A DNA stretch of 64,000 bases from Pseudomonas sp. TH10 (GTDB lineage: Bacteria; Pseudomonadota; Gammaproteobacteria; Pseudomonadales; Pseudomonadaceae): contig NZ_JAEKEG010000033.1 in NCBI RefSeq assembly GCF_016651255.1, forward strand, positions 1 through 64,000, written 5' to 3'. Within the stretch, counting starts at the first letter, position 1; each line of letters opens with the position of its first letter. Made by a program: the position numbers and the translations under genes. Positions 22,067 through 32,298 of the stretch are shown in pieces. The notes beneath the pieces were generated by a model, which worked only from the letters and a program-made list of their open reading frames with translations, ran no database searches and was not told the DNA's origin.

Positions 22067-22615
22067 TCAGTCGTCGGGCATTTCAGGCGGCTTGGCGGGT
22101 TTAGCCGGTTTGGCAGGTTTCGCGCCCTTGGCGCCTTTGGCCGGCTCGGCTTCGGCCGGTGCCGCCACCGCCGCTGCCGCCGCTTCTTTTTCAGCCATCG
22201 GCATGGCATCGATAGTGCTGAAAATCTGCTTCAGGTCTACCGTCCCCAATTGTTCAAGCTTCTTCTCACCATCCTTGCCCACAAGAATGACCTTGGTCTG
22301 CGCCCCTGCCCCCATCTTCAGTGCACGAATCAGCGCCATCGTACTTTGTGGGTCGAGGTCTTTGCCCTCTCGCTGACCCATGGTGTTGATCACCGAATAA
22401 AGCACCATGTTGCGGTCGGTGAAGCCTTTTTTGTTGTCGGGCTCTTCCAGGGATTTTTTCAGGCTGACCCACGTCGGGTCCACCGTGCTGGGCGCGATCA
22501 CGATCAGCGGACGCGAGCGGCCCTTGTCCATGTCCAGCGGTGAATCGCCGTCAGCGGCGAGCAAGGGGCCGGCGAGTACCAGCAAGGTAGTCAGGGTCAA
22601 AGACCTGATGAGCAT
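22067..22615 (-). CDS. DUF4174 domain-containing secreted protein
   Basis: The 182-residue protein has a signal peptide (MLIRSLTLTTLLVLAGPLLA) and a thioredoxin-fold-like DUF4174 domain (RPLIVIAPSTVDPTW, DRNMVLYSVIN, TKVILVGKDGEKKL). The C-terminus is a long Ala/Pro/Lys tail with repeated AKPAKP units. For the start, AAAAGGAG directly abuts the first ATG (22621) but lies 6 bases before the second (22615), so I chose the second. No catalytic CxxC is present, so a redox role is unlikely. Function is unknown. Confidence 0.8.
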   Translation of the reverse strand: MLIRSLTLTTLLVLAGPLLAADGDSPLDMDKGRSRPLIVIAPSTVDPTWVSLKKSLEEPDNKKGFTDRNMVLYSVINTMGQREGKDLDPQSTMALIRALKMGAGAQTKVILVGKDGEKKLEQLGTVDLKQIFSTIDAMPMAEKEAAAAAVAAPAEAEPAKGAKGAKPAKPAKPAKPPEMPDD

Positions 22616-22826
22616 GCGCATCTCCTTTTGTAATCCACGCTCTAATGATTGCGCATCGCGGTGATTGTTCCGGGTGACGCACCGCAATAATGTTTCGCCT
22701 TGTTCAAAGCTTAGGTCAGGGCGATTATTGCGCAACCGCCATCCTGTGCGCAGTTGATGACTTGAAACGAACATTCTATGGTCGGCGCACGACAAGCCAG
22801 CGTCATGAAAAGGAGCTTCAAGCGCC

Positions 22827-23297
22827 ATGCAAATCGACTACCTGTGCGACCATCCAGCACTCATCCCCGAGTTGGCCGAACTCAATTTCAACGAGTGGGG
22901 TCAATACCGTCCCGGCGACACACTGCAAGCCAGAACCGTGCGCATGCGGGCGGCCTGTGGCAAAGGTGCAGTGCCCTCGGTTGTGGTCGCCATTGAAGGT
23001 GCACAATTGCTCGGAGGCGCCCTGCTGATCGACAGCGACATGAAAACCCGTCCCGAGCTGACGCCGTGGCTGGCCGGGGTGTATGTGAAGACTGAACAGC
23101 GCGGCCGCGGGGTCGCGTCGCAACTGGTCAAGCGCATAGTCGAAGAAGCTGCAGCGCTGGGTGTGCCGCAGTTGTATCTGTACACCGACGCGGCGCAGTC
23201 GTTGTATGCGCGGCTGGGCTGGGAAGTTGTCGAGCATACGGTCGATGACGAGGGGCTCGACATCACTGTGATGAAGCGTCTGATCCAAAAGGCCTGA
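22827..23297 (+). CDS. GNAT family N-acetyltransferase
   Basis: The 156-residue cytosolic enzyme has the GNAT acetyl-CoA-binding motif A: VYVKTEQRGRGVASQLV (the RGRG loop, residues 89-105) after a conserved WLAG strand, followed by LYLYTDAAQSLYARLGWEVVE (motif B with the final Y-x-x-x-G-W). It transfers an acetyl group to an amine substrate that cannot be predicted. It is preceded by AAGGAG about 12 bases from the ATG. It is a stand-alone gene converging on the TauE-type permease. Confidence 0.85.
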   Translation: MQIDYLCDHPALIPELAELNFNEWGQYRPGDTLQARTVRMRAACGKGAVPSVVVAIEGAQLLGGALLIDSDMKTRPELTPWLAGVYVKTEQRGRGVASQLVKRIVEEAAALGVPQLYLYTDAAQSLYARLGWEVVEHTVDDEGLDITVMKRLIQKA

Positions 23298-23309
23298 CGC
23301 ACGGCTCAC

Positions 23310-24095
23310 TCAGAACGCCAATTTGTAACCGATCAATACCAGCATGGTCGCCAGGCAAGGTCGCAGCACTTCATCGGAGATCCGTCCGGTGAGGTGACTG
23401 CCCAGCCAGATGCCCGGCAGCGAGCCGATCAACAAATAGCCCAGCACGTGCCAGTCCATGTTGCCCATGCTCGCGTGGCCAAGACCGGCGACGAGGGTCA
23501 GCGGTACGGCGTGGGCGATTTCGGTGCCCACCAGGCGCCGGGTTGGCAGCAGTGGATAGAGGATGAACAAGGCCACGGTGCCCAGCGCGCCAGCGCCGAT
23601 GGACGTCAGTGCGACCATTGTGCCAAGGACCAAACCGGTGATGACAGTCATCACATTGAGGCGCGGACCGCTCGGGTTGTAGTTGCCGCCAGCTCGTTTG
23701 TGGGCGAAATCGAGCAGGCGTTTCTTGAAGAAAATTGCCAGTGCCGTCGCGAACAGTACGAAACCCAGGGCCTGTTTGATAACGGCATTCATGGCATCCG
23801 GAGAGCTGTGCAGCGTGCTCAGGAACCACAATGTCATGACCACTGCCGGGACACTGCCGAGGGTCAGCCAGCCGGTGATCGCCCAGTCGATATTCTTGTT
23901 TTTGCGGTGAACCAGAACACCACTGGATTTGGTGATGGCGGCGTACAGCAGGTCAGTGCCGACCGCTGTGGCCGGGTTGATACCGAACCACAGCAGGATC
24001 GGCGTCATCAACGAACCACCGCCGACACCGGTCATGCCGACGATAAAACCTACCACCAGCCCGGCAATCACCAGGCCGAAATTTGCCAATTCCAT
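23310..24095 (-). CDS. TauE/SafE family permease (DUF81)
   Basis: The 261-residue inner-membrane protein has the duplicated TauE/SafE signature: GFIVGMTGVGGGSLMTPIL in the first half and LVLGTMVALTSIGAGALGT in the second, with about eight membrane segments. Family members are sulfite or organosulfonate exporters, or anion transporters. I chose the ATG at 24095 (MELANFGLVI); the open frame runs 70 codons further upstream without coding character. No sulfonate-metabolism gene adjoins, so the substrate is unknown. Confidence 0.88.
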   Translation of the reverse strand: MELANFGLVIAGLVVGFIVGMTGVGGGSLMTPILLWFGINPATAVGTDLLYAAITKSSGVLVHRKNKNIDWAITGWLTLGSVPAVVMTLWFLSTLHSSPDAMNAVIKQALGFVLFATALAIFFKKRLLDFAHKRAGGNYNPSGPRLNVMTVITGLVLGTMVALTSIGAGALGTVALFILYPLLPTRRLVGTEIAHAVPLTLVAGLGHASMGNMDWHVLGYLLIGSLPGIWLGSHLTGRISDEVLRPCLATMLVLIGYKLAF

Positions 24096-24311
24096 TAAGA
24101 CGTCCAGAAAAACGACAGGAAAAATCTGGCCCGCAGCATAGCGATTTTTCTTATAACTACTTATATCAATGCGGACTATGGTTATATCGATTCGGCAATG
24201 ATGTTGAATGGCGGACCGCTCGCGAGCAACTTTACTCCCACAGGGGGTGCGACGCAGGCAGCCGTGGCAGGCAAGCGTTGCGCCCACAGAATGAGTTCGG
24301 ATCATTGCAGG

Positions 24312-25525
24312 TCAGTGCGACCGCCGCCCCGGCTTGAAGCTGTAATGGCTATTAACAAAAACCGTAGCAAACGCCACCAGCGACAAAATCAGCAACGCCC
24401 AGGGAAACGCCATCGCGCCCACCCGGTCCAGCAGCAGACCACCGAACAGTCCGCCCCCGGCAATGGCCACGTTCCAGGAAGTCGTCAGCATCGCCTGCAC
24501 CACATCAACGTTCTCCCCCGCAGAATCCGCAGCCGCCGTCAGCAGCAACGTTGCCGACCCGCCAAATGACAGACCCCACACCGCCATGCAGCCATACACC
24601 ACCCAAGGCGACGACGCAGCCATGGCCAGCACCAGCGCGGTAAGCGAAAAACCGCGAGGCTGATCAGCGCCAACCGGCGCAACCAACGGTCCACCAGCAG
24701 GCCAATCACCCAGATACCCACCAGAGAACTGACACCGAACACCAGCAGCACCAGGTCCACCCGTTCACCCAGACCCGCCTGGGTCAGGAACGGATCGATG
24801 TAGGTGTACAGAATGTTATGCCCCAGCATCCATGTCAGCACCACAAACAACACAGGACGCACGCCCTTCATGCTGAACACCTTGGCCAGGGGCAGGCGCT
24901 CGGTGTCGGGCTGGCCGGGACGGTCCGGCACGGCGACCATGATCCAGGCCGCCAGCAGCAGCGCCAGGGCCGACATGATGCCGAACGAGGCGCGCCAGCC
25001 AATCAGGTTACCCAGCCAGGTCCCGGCAGGCGTGCCGAGCGACAGCGCGACCGGGGTGCCAAGCATCGCGATCGCCAGCGCCCGACCTTGCAGGCGCGGG
25101 GTGACCAGGCCCCGGGCGTAACCGGCCATGATGCCCCACGCCAGGCCCGCGGCCATGCCCGCCAGGAAGCGCGACACCAAGGTCAGCCCGTAGTGACTGG
25201 AGAACGTCGTGACTGTGTTGAACAACAGAAATCCGCACACCGTCATCATCAGCACTCGCCGACGCCGCCAGCCGCGAGTCGCCACAGTCAGCGGAATGGC
25301 CGCCACGATCGAGCCAAGGGCATAGAGCGTTACCAGCTGGCCGGCCCACACTTCGCTGACCTGCAACCCGGCGCCGATCTGCGTCAGCAACCCGGCCGGC
25401 AGGGTTTCGGTGAGCACGGCGATAAAACCGGTCATGGCGAACGCCAGCAGCGCAGCGTAAGGCAGCTTTTCGCTCTTGGCAGAGTGTTCGGTGCGCGCAC
25501 GTTCGACGGCGGCCTGGTCTGTCAT
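24312..25525 (-). pseudogene. MFS drug/sugar exporter (SotB-like), frameshifted
   Basis: Two frames combine to a 12-helix transporter of about 404 residues like SotB/YdeA-type sugar or drug efflux proteins: LTETLPAGLLTQIGAGLQVS at the N-terminus, RFLAGMAAGLAWG, LGHNILYTYIDPFL, then SFGGSATLLLTAAAD and DVVQAMLTTSWN in the second frame. The frame breaks at the A5 run 24647-24651 (T5 on the coding strand); a sixth base restores ISLAVFSLTALVLAM. A TTGTATACAA palindrome lies about 35 bases upstream of the ATG. Everything else is intact, so a sequence error is likely. Confidence 0.82.
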
Positions 25526-25557
25526 GAAGGTTGCAGCTCCCTTTCAAGCGAGATAAA

Positions 25558-25567
25558 TTGTATACAA
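25558..25567. promoter_or_regulatory. Perfect palindrome upstream of the SotB-like gene
   Basis: TTGTATACAA, a perfect 10-base inverted repeat about 35 bases before the start codon, in a short AT-rich patch. It is a plausible repressor operator overlapping a TATACA-type -10, but no regulator gene adjoins. Confidence 0.42.
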
Positions 25568-25590
25568 CTTTACACTGTAACTGACTCGGA

Positions 25591-26339
25591 TCACTGCACC
25601 GGTAAAAAATTCAGAAACAGCAGGCTCTGCGCGTAGTTCAGGCCGATCCGTCGATATCGCTCGTCGAGCATCTGGGTCAACAGGTCCAGGCGCGCAACGA
25701 TCTTGCCGAATTCCACGGCAAAACTCAGGTTGCTGCCCTCCTCCGAGATCTCGTTTGAAAACAGCAAGGGTCCGCCCTGGGGGTTCTGCCGCTGACTGAG
25801 GATCCAGGTGGCTTTCTCGATGTTGCGCGCGGCGTTGTTGACGAAGGTCGGATTGATCGCATCCGTCATGTAGAACTCCAGCCGGTCACCGTGGGCCGTC
25901 ACCAGCATGCTGCCGATGGCATAGATGAACGCACCGACCCGGTCGCCGAGAAACTCCGGACTCATGGCATAGCTCAGCGCCGCCAGATCCTTCCTGCCCC
26001 CAGGGTGGGCAGCGGTTGCTGCTGCTCGATCGCCATGCGCACCTGTTTTTCGGCAATTCGAGCGTCGAGAAAGCCGGACTTTTTCAGCTCGTCGGGGTTG
26101 CGCAGGTACAGCTTGTTCATGAGCAGGTAGAGGCTGTCGAGGTTGTCGCGCATGGTCAGGGTGGCCATGCGGTCGACGCTGGTCTGGAGAAATTCCTGGG
26201 GTTTGCCTTCGCGAAACTGGCTGATGACGTCCCGTCCCTGCTGCTGGCTGCAACCGGTGACGAACAGCAGCGTCATGCAGGCGATCAGCCAGCGTTGGCC
26301 GCGGATGTGCGCGGTGATGAGGGACAACAATTGGGCCAT
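25591..26339 (-). pseudogene. Conserved lipoprotein, frameshifted
   Basis: The reconstructed protein of about 249 residues starts with a lipoprotein signal ending in LLFVTGC (around residue 30), then helical segments with FREGKPQEFLQTSVDRM, and a second half beginning RKDLAALSYAMSPEFLGDRVGAFIYAIGSML. The two halves are in different frames; the C5 run at 25997-26001 is one base short (a sixth gives PTLGGRKDLAAL). It looks like a conserved pseudomonad envelope lipoprotein, but I know of no function. It is divergent from the aldo/keto reductase gene. Confidence 0.72.
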
Positions 26340-26565
26340 GAATTTTGCGACTTGGGCATTGGCCGGCGGTGGGGATCGCCGCGGGCAGGCCATGGATAGA
26401 GCCGCGAATGCTGAAAAAGTGCAGTGCCGACGGTCCGTAAACCTGCACAAAGGATGCGCCACTCAACAACGTCCACCGGCTGCGGTAGCCTGGAGCCTTG
26501 CAGCAATGAACCTCATGCCATTCATGCTGCCGAACGTACACCAGCGAATTTTTCAGGAGGTTTGC

Positions 26566-27387
26566 ATGCGTACCCTCGAATTGGCCGGCGTGCAGGTGCC
26601 GGTGATTGGCCAGGGCACCTGGCGCATGGGTGAAGACCGCTCCGACCACAAGCGTGAAGTCGCAGCCCTGCGCACGGGGATCGAGCTGGGCATGACCCTG
26701 ATCGACAGCGCCGAAATGTACGCCGAGGGCGGTGCCGAGACAGTGGTCGGCGAAGCCATTACCGGCCTGCGCGATCAGGTGTTTCTGGTCAGCAAGGTCT
26801 ATCCGCACAACGCCAGTCGCAAGGGCATCGCGCAAGCCTGCGAGCGTAGCCTGCGTCGGCTCGACACCGATTACATTGATCTCTATCTGTTGCATTGGCG
26901 CGGCCAGTATCCGCTGGAGGAAACCGTCGAGGCCTTCGAACGCCTGCGCGAGGATGGCAAGATCGGCCGCTGGGGCGTGTCGAATTTTGATGTCGATGAC
27001 CTGCAGGAACTGGCCAATCCGGCGTGCGCCACCAATCAGGTGCTCTACAACCTCGAAGAGCGCGGCATCGAATTCGATCTGTTGCCATGGTGCCAACAGC
27101 AGCGTATGCCGCTCATGGCCTACTGTCCCATTGGCCAAGGTGGGCATATGCTGGCCCACGCCACCCTTGGACAAGTGGCAGCCCGTCACGCCGCGACACC
27201 GGCGCAGGTGGCACTGGCATGGATTCTGCGACAGGACGGGGTGATCGCCATCCCCAAGGCGGTGCGACCCGAGCACGTCAAACTCAACGCCCAAGCCCAG
27301 GACATCAGGCTTGAACCCGGGGATCTGGAGGCGCTGGACCAAGTGTTTCGTGCGCCACAACGCAAACAGCGACTGGCCATGGTCTAG
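26566..27387 (+). CDS. Aldo/keto reductase
   Basis: The 273-residue NADPH-dependent oxidoreductase has the AKR catalytic tetrad: Asp47 and Tyr52 in IDSAEMYAEG, Lys77 in LVSKVYPHN, and His110 in LYLLHWRG. GKIGRWGVSNFD and the C-terminal IPKAVRPEHVK cofactor-binding region are also present. It reduces carbonyl compounds in the cytoplasm; the specific substrate is open. CAGGAGG lies 5 bases before the ATG at 26566, ruling out the longer upstream frame. The DUF1810 gene follows 28 bases downstream, possibly in the same transcript. Confidence 0.92.
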   Translation: MRTLELAGVQVPVIGQGTWRMGEDRSDHKREVAALRTGIELGMTLIDSAEMYAEGGAETVVGEAITGLRDQVFLVSKVYPHNASRKGIAQACERSLRRLDTDYIDLYLLHWRGQYPLEETVEAFERLREDGKIGRWGVSNFDVDDLQELANPACATNQVLYNLEERGIEFDLLPWCQQQRMPLMAYCPIGQGGHMLAHATLGQVAARHAATPAQVALAWILRQDGVIAIPKAVRPEHVKLNAQAQDIRLEPGDLEALDQVFRAPQRKQRLAMV

Positions 27388-27415
27388 GCCATCGGTTTCA
27401 TCAGAGGGCTTCTAC

Positions 27416-27886
27416 ATGAGAAGCACCGATCCGCTGGACTCCTTTAACCTGGACCGCTTCCTCCAGGCGCAGGACCCGGTGTTCGACTACGTCCTCGAGG
27501 AACTGGCTGCCGGCCGCAAACGCAGCCACTGGATGTGGTTCGTGTTCCCGCAGTTCGCCGGGCTGGGCGGCAGTGAAATGTCCCGGCGCTTCGCTATCCA
27601 ATCGGCTGCAGAAGCGATGGCCTATCTGGATCATGCAGTGCTGGGTACACGCCTGCGCACCTGCACTCAGTTGGTGCTGAACGTGCAGCAACGTTCGATT
27701 GCAGAAATCTTTGGTCACCCGGATGACCTGAAATTCCACTCGTCAATGACGCTGTTCGCTCAGTTTGCCGCTGAAGACAGCCTCTTCCATCAGGCACTGG
27801 AACGCTACTTCCACGGCATTCTTGATGAGTGGACATTGCAGTTGCTTGACTCAAAACAGGCCCAGTTGCCCGCCGATCAGGGTTGA
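27416..27886 (+). CDS. DUF1810 family protein
   Basis: This 156-residue soluble helical protein matches DUF1810: [21 protein letters not shown] at the start, then [15 protein letters not shown] with SxMSRRFAI following, and the C-terminal [11 protein letters not shown]. The family has been seen in calpastatin-like annotations, but no activity is established. Its 3' end overlaps the end of polB, on the opposite strand, by 36 bases. It lies 28 bases after the aldo/keto reductase. Confidence 0.9.
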   Translation: MRSTDPLDSFNLDRFLQAQDPVFDYVLEELAAGRKRSHWMWFVFPQFAGLGGSEMSRRFAIQSAAEAMAYLDHAVLGTRLRTCTQLVLNVQQRSIAEIFGHPDDLKFHSSMTLFAQFAAEDSLFHQALERYFHGILDEWTLQLLDSKQAQLPADQG

Positions 27887-30214
27887 GAAGTCGTCATCGA
27901 CAAACGGCAGAATCGCGTCTGCAATCGGTTGCAGTTGCCGGGTGATGTAGTGGTCGTAGTCGATGGCCGCGCGACGCACTTCCAGCGGCTCCGGGCCAGC
28001 CAGGGTGATGACGTAGCTGATCCAGCCGCCGTTCTGGTATTGCCGTGGACGGCCGTGCTGCACGTTGTATTCGTCGGCCAGCCGTGCCGCGCGCACATGG
28101 GGCGGCACATTGCGTTCGTAATCGTCGAGAGTGCGGCGCAGGCGCTTGCGATAGATCAGTCGATCATCGAACTCGCCGGCCAACGTCTTGCGCACATAAT
28201 CGCGCACGTAATCCTGATACGGCTTGCGCTGGAAAATCCGCTCGTAGAGTTCCTGCTGAAACTGCCGGGCCAACAGCGACCAGTCGGTGCGTACGGTTTC
28301 CAGGCCTTTATAGACCATTTCTTCCGTCCCATCGGCGCGGCTCACCAGCCCGGCATAGCGCTTCTTGCTGCCCTCTTCCGCGCCCCGAATGGTCGGCATC
28401 AGAAAGCGTTTGTAGTGCGTCTCGAACTGCAATTCCAGGACACTTTCCAGGCCGAACTCGTCCCGTACATGCTCGCGCCACCAATCGTTGACGTGCTTGA
28501 CCAGTGCATGGCCAATCTCTGCGGCTTCTGCCTGGCCGTGGGGACGACGCAGCCAAACGAAGGTTGAATCGGTGTCGCCGTAGATCACCGCGTGCCCCTG
28601 CTCTTCGATCAGCTTGCGCGTGCGCAACATGATTTCGTGGCCGCGCAAGGTGATTGAGGAGGCCAGTCGCGTATCGAAGAACCGACAGCCGCTGGAACCG
28701 AGCACGCCGTAGAAGGCGTTCATGATGATTTTCAGCGCTTGGGACAATGGCGCGTTGTGCTCGCGCTTGGCGGTCTCGCGACCTTCAGCCACCCGCGACA
28801 CGATCGACGGCAGGCAATGCCGCGTGCGTGAGAACCGCGCGCCACGGAAGCCCGGCACCGAGTCGGTGTCGTCCGGGTGCTGCAAGCCTTCGATCAGCCC
28901 CACCGGGTCGATCAGAAAGGTGCGAATGATCGACGGATAAAGGCTTTTGTAGTCGAGCACCAGCACCGACTCGTAGAGCCCCGGGCGCGAGTCCATGACA
29001 AAGCCGCCGGGACTGGCCTGCGGCGGATTAGTCCCCAGGTTCGGCGCGACAAAACCCTGGCGGTGCATCAACGGCATGTACAGGTGGGTGAACGCCGCCA
29101 CCGAACCACCGCTGCGATCCGCCGGCAGGCCGGTGACGCTGGCGCGCTCCAGCAGGAACGTCAGCAGTTCGGTCTTGGCGAAGATCCGCGTGACCAGTTC
29201 GCAGTCCTTGAGGTTGTACTTGGCCAGCGCCGGTTTGTCCTCGGCGAACATCCGATTGATTTCGTCCATGCGCTGATACGGCGTGTTGATGGATTTGCCC
29301 TCGCCCAGCAGCGTCTGGGCGACGTTTTCCAGGCTGAACGAGGGAAAACTCCAGGTCGCCGAGCGCAGCGATTCAATGCCATCGATGATCAGCCGCCCCG
29401 CTGCCGAGGCGAAGTAGTGATTGCGGCTGCCGTGCTCACGCCATTGCATCTCTTCGCCGCCACGGCCGATCTTCAGCGGCACACCGAGACGCCGGGCATG
29501 TTCGTGGAGGATGCGCAGGTCGAACTGCACGACGTTCCAACCGATGATCGCGTCGGGGTCGTGGCGGGCGAACCAGTCGTTGAGTTTCTTCAGGATGAGC
29601 GTGCGCGAGTCGCAATATTCGAGATCGAAATCGACGATGCTGGCATCACCGTTCGCGGCGCCAAGCATGTACACCTGACGCTCGCCGCAGCCTTCCAGGG
29701 CAATGGAATACAACTCACCGGTTTCGGTGGTTTCGATGTCGAGCGAGACCAGCCGCAGCTTTGGTCGGTAAGCCGGGGCGGGTTTGAGGTGTGCGTTGAG
29801 CAAAACCCCGTCGGCATCGGGCGTGCCGCTGAAAAACACCGGGGCGGTGATGAAACGCTCCATCAGATAGCGCTCAGGCGGGCGCACATCGGCTTCGTAG
29901 ACGTCGACACCCGCGCGATTGAGCGCTGTTTCCAGGCGCATCAACTGACCATGTTGCTGGCAATACAAGCCGAGCACCGGGCGATGCTCGAAATCCTGCA
30001 GGGCCAACGGGCGCAGTTCGACGTTCTTTTCATCGTGCAGCAGGCGTTCAGCCGCTGCGCGCTGCTCGGCGGGGATAAACGCCACCGACGGCTGATGCGG
30101 CAAGCGCACACGGCGCGGCCCGGCGTCGGTCGCCAGCCAGAACTCGACTTCGGTGCCGGCCGGCGTATCGCGCCAATGCCGGGTCAGGACGAAGCCCTGC
30201 GGTAAATCCACCAC
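27851..30214 (-). CDS. polB: DNA polymerase II (family B)
   Basis: The 787-residue protein is the SOS-associated repair polymerase with 3'-5' proofreading. Exonuclease motifs are visible: SLDIETT near residue 159, [10 protein letters not shown] near 230 and YNLKDCELV near 340. Polymerase motifs are DYKSLYPSI (A), [10 protein letters not shown] (B) and YGDTDSTF (C). The C-terminus ends exactly in QLGLF, the beta-clamp-binding motif. The start is a GTG (30214), with CGAGG about 6 bases upstream. It is a single gene. I do not see a clear LexA box (CTGT-N8-ACAG) upstream. Confidence 0.97.
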   Translation of the reverse strand: MVDLPQGFVLTRHWRDTPAGTEVEFWLATDAGPRRVRLPHQPSVAFIPAEQRAAAERLLHDEKNVELRPLALQDFEHRPVLGLYCQQHGQLMRLETALNRAGVDVYEADVRPPERYLMERFITAPVFFSGTPDADGVLLNAHLKPAPAYRPKLRLVSLDIETTETGELYSIALEGCGERQVYMLGAANGDASIVDFDLEYCDSRTLILKKLNDWFARHDPDAIIGWNVVQFDLRILHEHARRLGVPLKIGRGGEEMQWREHGSRNHYFASAAGRLIIDGIESLRSATWSFPSFSLENVAQTLLGEGKSINTPYQRMDEINRMFAEDKPALAKYNLKDCELVTRIFAKTELLTFLLERASVTGLPADRSGGSVAAFTHLYMPLMHRQGFVAPNLGTNPPQASPGGFVMDSRPGLYESVLVLDYKSLYPSIIRTFLIDPVGLIEGLQHPDDTDSVPGFRGARFSRTRHCLPSIVSRVAEGRETAKREHNAPLSQALKIIMNAFYGVLGSSGCRFFDTRLASSITLRGHEIMLRTRKLIEEQGHAVIYGDTDSTFVWLRRPHGQAEAAEIGHALVKHVNDWWREHVRDEFGLESVLELQFETHYKRFLMPTIRGAEEGSKKRYAGLVSRADGTEEMVYKGLETVRTDWSLLARQFQQELYERIFQRKPYQDYVRDYVRKTLAGEFDDRLIYRKRLRRTLDDYERNVPPHVRAARLADEYNVQHGRPRQYQNGGWISYVITLAGPEPLEVRRAAIDYDHYITRQLQPIADAILPFVDDDFSTLIGGQLGLF

Positions 30215-30426
30215 TGCAACCTCGGGAAACTGAATCTGGTGGGCATTCTACGCGTATCCTCGTCACAGCTGCCGAGCCAGCGAGGTTATGTGGCGTTGGA
30301 ACGGGAAAATGTATAAAAAAACTGCCAAATGACGTTTTTTGCATCATATCCGCCGCTTTTGCGTCTTGCCCTCGACGCCCGGGTCTATGATTCTTCTAGA
30401 ACAACGACAACACCAGAGTACCCACC

Positions 30427-30867
30427 ATGAAAACCGTCGCCCAACTGCTCAAGTTGAAAGATCAGAAGAATCAGGAAGTGCACCAGATCAAGCCCGACCA
30501 CATGGTGCTGGAAGCGTTGATGAAGATGGCCGAGAAGAACGTCGGCGCCCTGCTCGTGGTGGAAGACGACAAAGTGGTAGGCATCATCAGTGAACGCGAT
30601 TACGCGCGCAAACTGGTGTTGCATGGCCGCTCATCGGTGGGCACACCGGTTCGCGACATCATGGTGGCGAACGTGATCACCGTGGACACCCACCAGACCG
30701 TCGACACCTGTCTGGGCATCATGTCCGACAAACGCCTGCGTCACTTGCCGGTGGTGGAGAACGGCAAGTTGATCGGCTTGCTGTCGATTGGTGACCTGGT
30801 GAAAGAAGCGATTGCCGAACAGGCCGAGCTGATCAAACAGCTGGAGCAGTACATCCGCGGAGAATAG
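30427..30867 (+). CDS. CBS-domain pair protein
   Basis: A 146-residue protein consisting of two CBS domains (around residues 15-70 and 78-135), with VVGIISERDYARKL ending the first and LPVVENGKLIGLLSIGDLVK ending the second. Such stand-alone pairs bind adenine nucleotides and regulate a partner enzyme or channel. No partner is adjacent. The gene is followed by a REP pair. The ATG at 30427 is preceded by a weak site. Precise role unknown. Confidence 0.9.
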   Translation: MKTVAQLLKLKDQKNQEVHQIKPDHMVLEALMKMAEKNVGALLVVEDDKVVGIISERDYARKLVLHGRSSVGTPVRDIMVANVITVDTHQTVDTCLGIMSDKRLRHLPVVENGKLIGLLSIGDLVKEAIAEQAELIKQLEQYIRGE

Positions 30868-30869
30868 TT

Positions 30870-30961
30870 CGGGTCCCACTTGTGGGTGATCCTGCTCGCG
30901 ATGGAGTGTCAGTCGACATCATTGGATCTGACATTCCATCGCGAGCAGGCTCGCTCCCACA
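30870..30961. repeat. REP palindrome pair
   Basis: Inverted copies CCTGCTCGCGATGGAGTGTC and GACATTCCATCGCGAGCAGG, flanked by CCCAC/CTCCCAC, enclose a short spacer. Same REP family as at 11.6 kb. Confidence 0.88.
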
Positions 30962-30968
30962 GTATTGT

Positions 30969-31592
30969 TCACGTTGGCCAATGCCGGGCAAACACCGGTG
31001 CCAATGTCGGATGCCGGTCGATTCGCTCCAGCCACGCATAAAATCCTGGCCGGGTGCTACGCAGATGTTCGCGGCTACCCGCCCAGCGGCTGACCACGGC
31101 GGCCAGAACGTCCAGAGCGCCTGGCGCCTCGTCGCCCAGGTACAACTCGCCGGAAAACTGGTCGGCGAACACCTCCCAACTCCAGTGCAGGCGCTGGCGC
31201 GCGCCGGCCATGAGGTTCTGCCGGGACTTCTCATCCGATTCGTCCAGCCAGCGCTCGGGGTAGTCGATGATGCCGATCGCCGCATAACAATTGCTGACAA
31301 TGAACGCCAGACCGCGAATGGCCTGGTCGCGTTCGGCGACGTCGTCCGGCAGCAGGTTCGACTGGGGAAAGGTCAGCCCCAGGTGGATGAGGATCGCGGC
31401 GCTCTCGGTCAGGACGCTGCCGTCGGGCAATTGCAGGGTTGGTATCTGCTTCAGCGGATTGAGTTTCTCCAGGGCCTGGGCCGACTCTGGTGAGGCCTCG
31501 ACATCGATGAAACGATAGGGAATCTCGCAGAGTTCCAACGCCGCCTCAATCGCCGCAGCGCCGGAGTTCCTGTGTCCGTAGAGCTGGTACAT
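30969..31592 (-). CDS. Glutathione S-transferase family protein
   Basis: The 207-residue protein has an N-terminal thioredoxin-like domain (YQLYGHRNSGAAAIE at residues 2-16 in place of the catalytic Ser/Tyr region, then NPLKQIPTLQLPDG with the cis-Pro, and LTESAAILIHL for glutathione binding) and a helical C-terminal domain. It conjugates or reduces electrophiles with glutathione. AGGAGG lies 6 bases before the ATG at 31592. Terminal residues resemble the pseudomonad YfcG/BphK-like branches, but no exact subgroup can be stated. Confidence 0.88.
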   Translation of the reverse strand: MYQLYGHRNSGAAAIEAALELCEIPYRFIDVEASPESAQALEKLNPLKQIPTLQLPDGSVLTESAAILIHLGLTFPQSNLLPDDVAERDQAIRGLAFIVSNCYAAIGIIDYPERWLDESDEKSRQNLMAGARQRLHWSWEVFADQFSGELYLGDEAPGALDVLAAVVSRWAGSREHLRSTRPGFYAWLERIDRHPTLAPVFARHWPT

Positions 31593-31748
31593 ACACACCT
31601 CCTTTGCAGTTCTCTCTTTGTAGCAGCTGACTCGGCTCCTGCGGAAAAATTTCTTTTTCGCCTCTGCATCCAAATCGCCCCGTGGCGGGTAGTACCTGTA
31701 GCAGCCCTGATGCTGCACAGCGGATTACCCACTTTCGGAGTGCTATCA

Positions 31749-32270
31749 ATGAACGCCAAACAGCTGATGTGCCTTGCCGGTTTGCTTGCCACCACTACCG
31801 CCGCCTTCGCCCAGACGGGGTTGCCCGACAGTATCAAGGTGCCGGACGGGCACAAGGTGGCGATGGAGACCACCGGGGTCGGCGAGATCACCTATGAGTG
31901 CCGCGACAAGCCCAACGTCGCCGGGCAGACCGAGTGGACCTTCGTCGGCCCGAAAGCGGTGCTCAACGATCGCAGCGGCAAGCAGGTCGGCACCTATTTT
32001 GGTCCACCCGCCACCTGGCAGGCCAAGGACGGTTCAAAAGTCACCGGCACGCAATTGGCCGTGGCGCCATCGAGCCCGGGCAACCTGCCCTATCAGTTGG
32101 TCAAGGCCAACCCGGCCGAAGGCAAAGGCGCCATGACCGGCGTGAGTTACATCCAGCGCGTCGCACTCAAGGGCGGCGTAGCGCCGGGCAGCGAATGCAC
32201 AGCGGCGAACAAGGGCAAACAGGAAGTGGTGAAGTACCAGGCCGATTACATCTTCTGGGCCGCGAACTGA
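31749..32270 (+). CDS. DUF3455 secreted protein
   Basis: The 173-residue protein has a signal peptide (cleavage after AAFA, residue 21), and the DUF3455 domain: LPDSIKVPDGHKVAMETTGVGEITYEC, FVGPKAVLNDRSGKQVG, and GATW/PPATWQAKDGS. There are only two Cys positions (ITYECRD and GSECTAA) likely to form a disulfide. Genes of this family are often next to an ECF sigma/anti-sigma pair, and one follows here 268 bases downstream, so it may be part of that regulon. Function is unknown. Confidence 0.87.
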   Translation: MNAKQLMCLAGLLATTTAAFAQTGLPDSIKVPDGHKVAMETTGVGEITYECRDKPNVAGQTEWTFVGPKAVLNDRSGKQVGTYFGPPATWQAKDGSKVTGTQLAVAPSSPGNLPYQLVKANPAEGKGAMTGVSYIQRVALKGGVAPGSECTAANKGKQEVVKYQADYIFWAAN

Positions 32271-32298
32271 TTCCGGCACCCACCTCGAATAAACGCCT

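Noticed and set aside
28877-30205. Plus-strand frame opposite polB
   Set aside because: Shadow of the polB gene, which has full polymerase and exonuclease motifs.
30870-30961. REP pair considered as a small RNA or terminator
   Set aside because: Matches the Pseudomonas REP pattern seen elsewhere; no U-tract.
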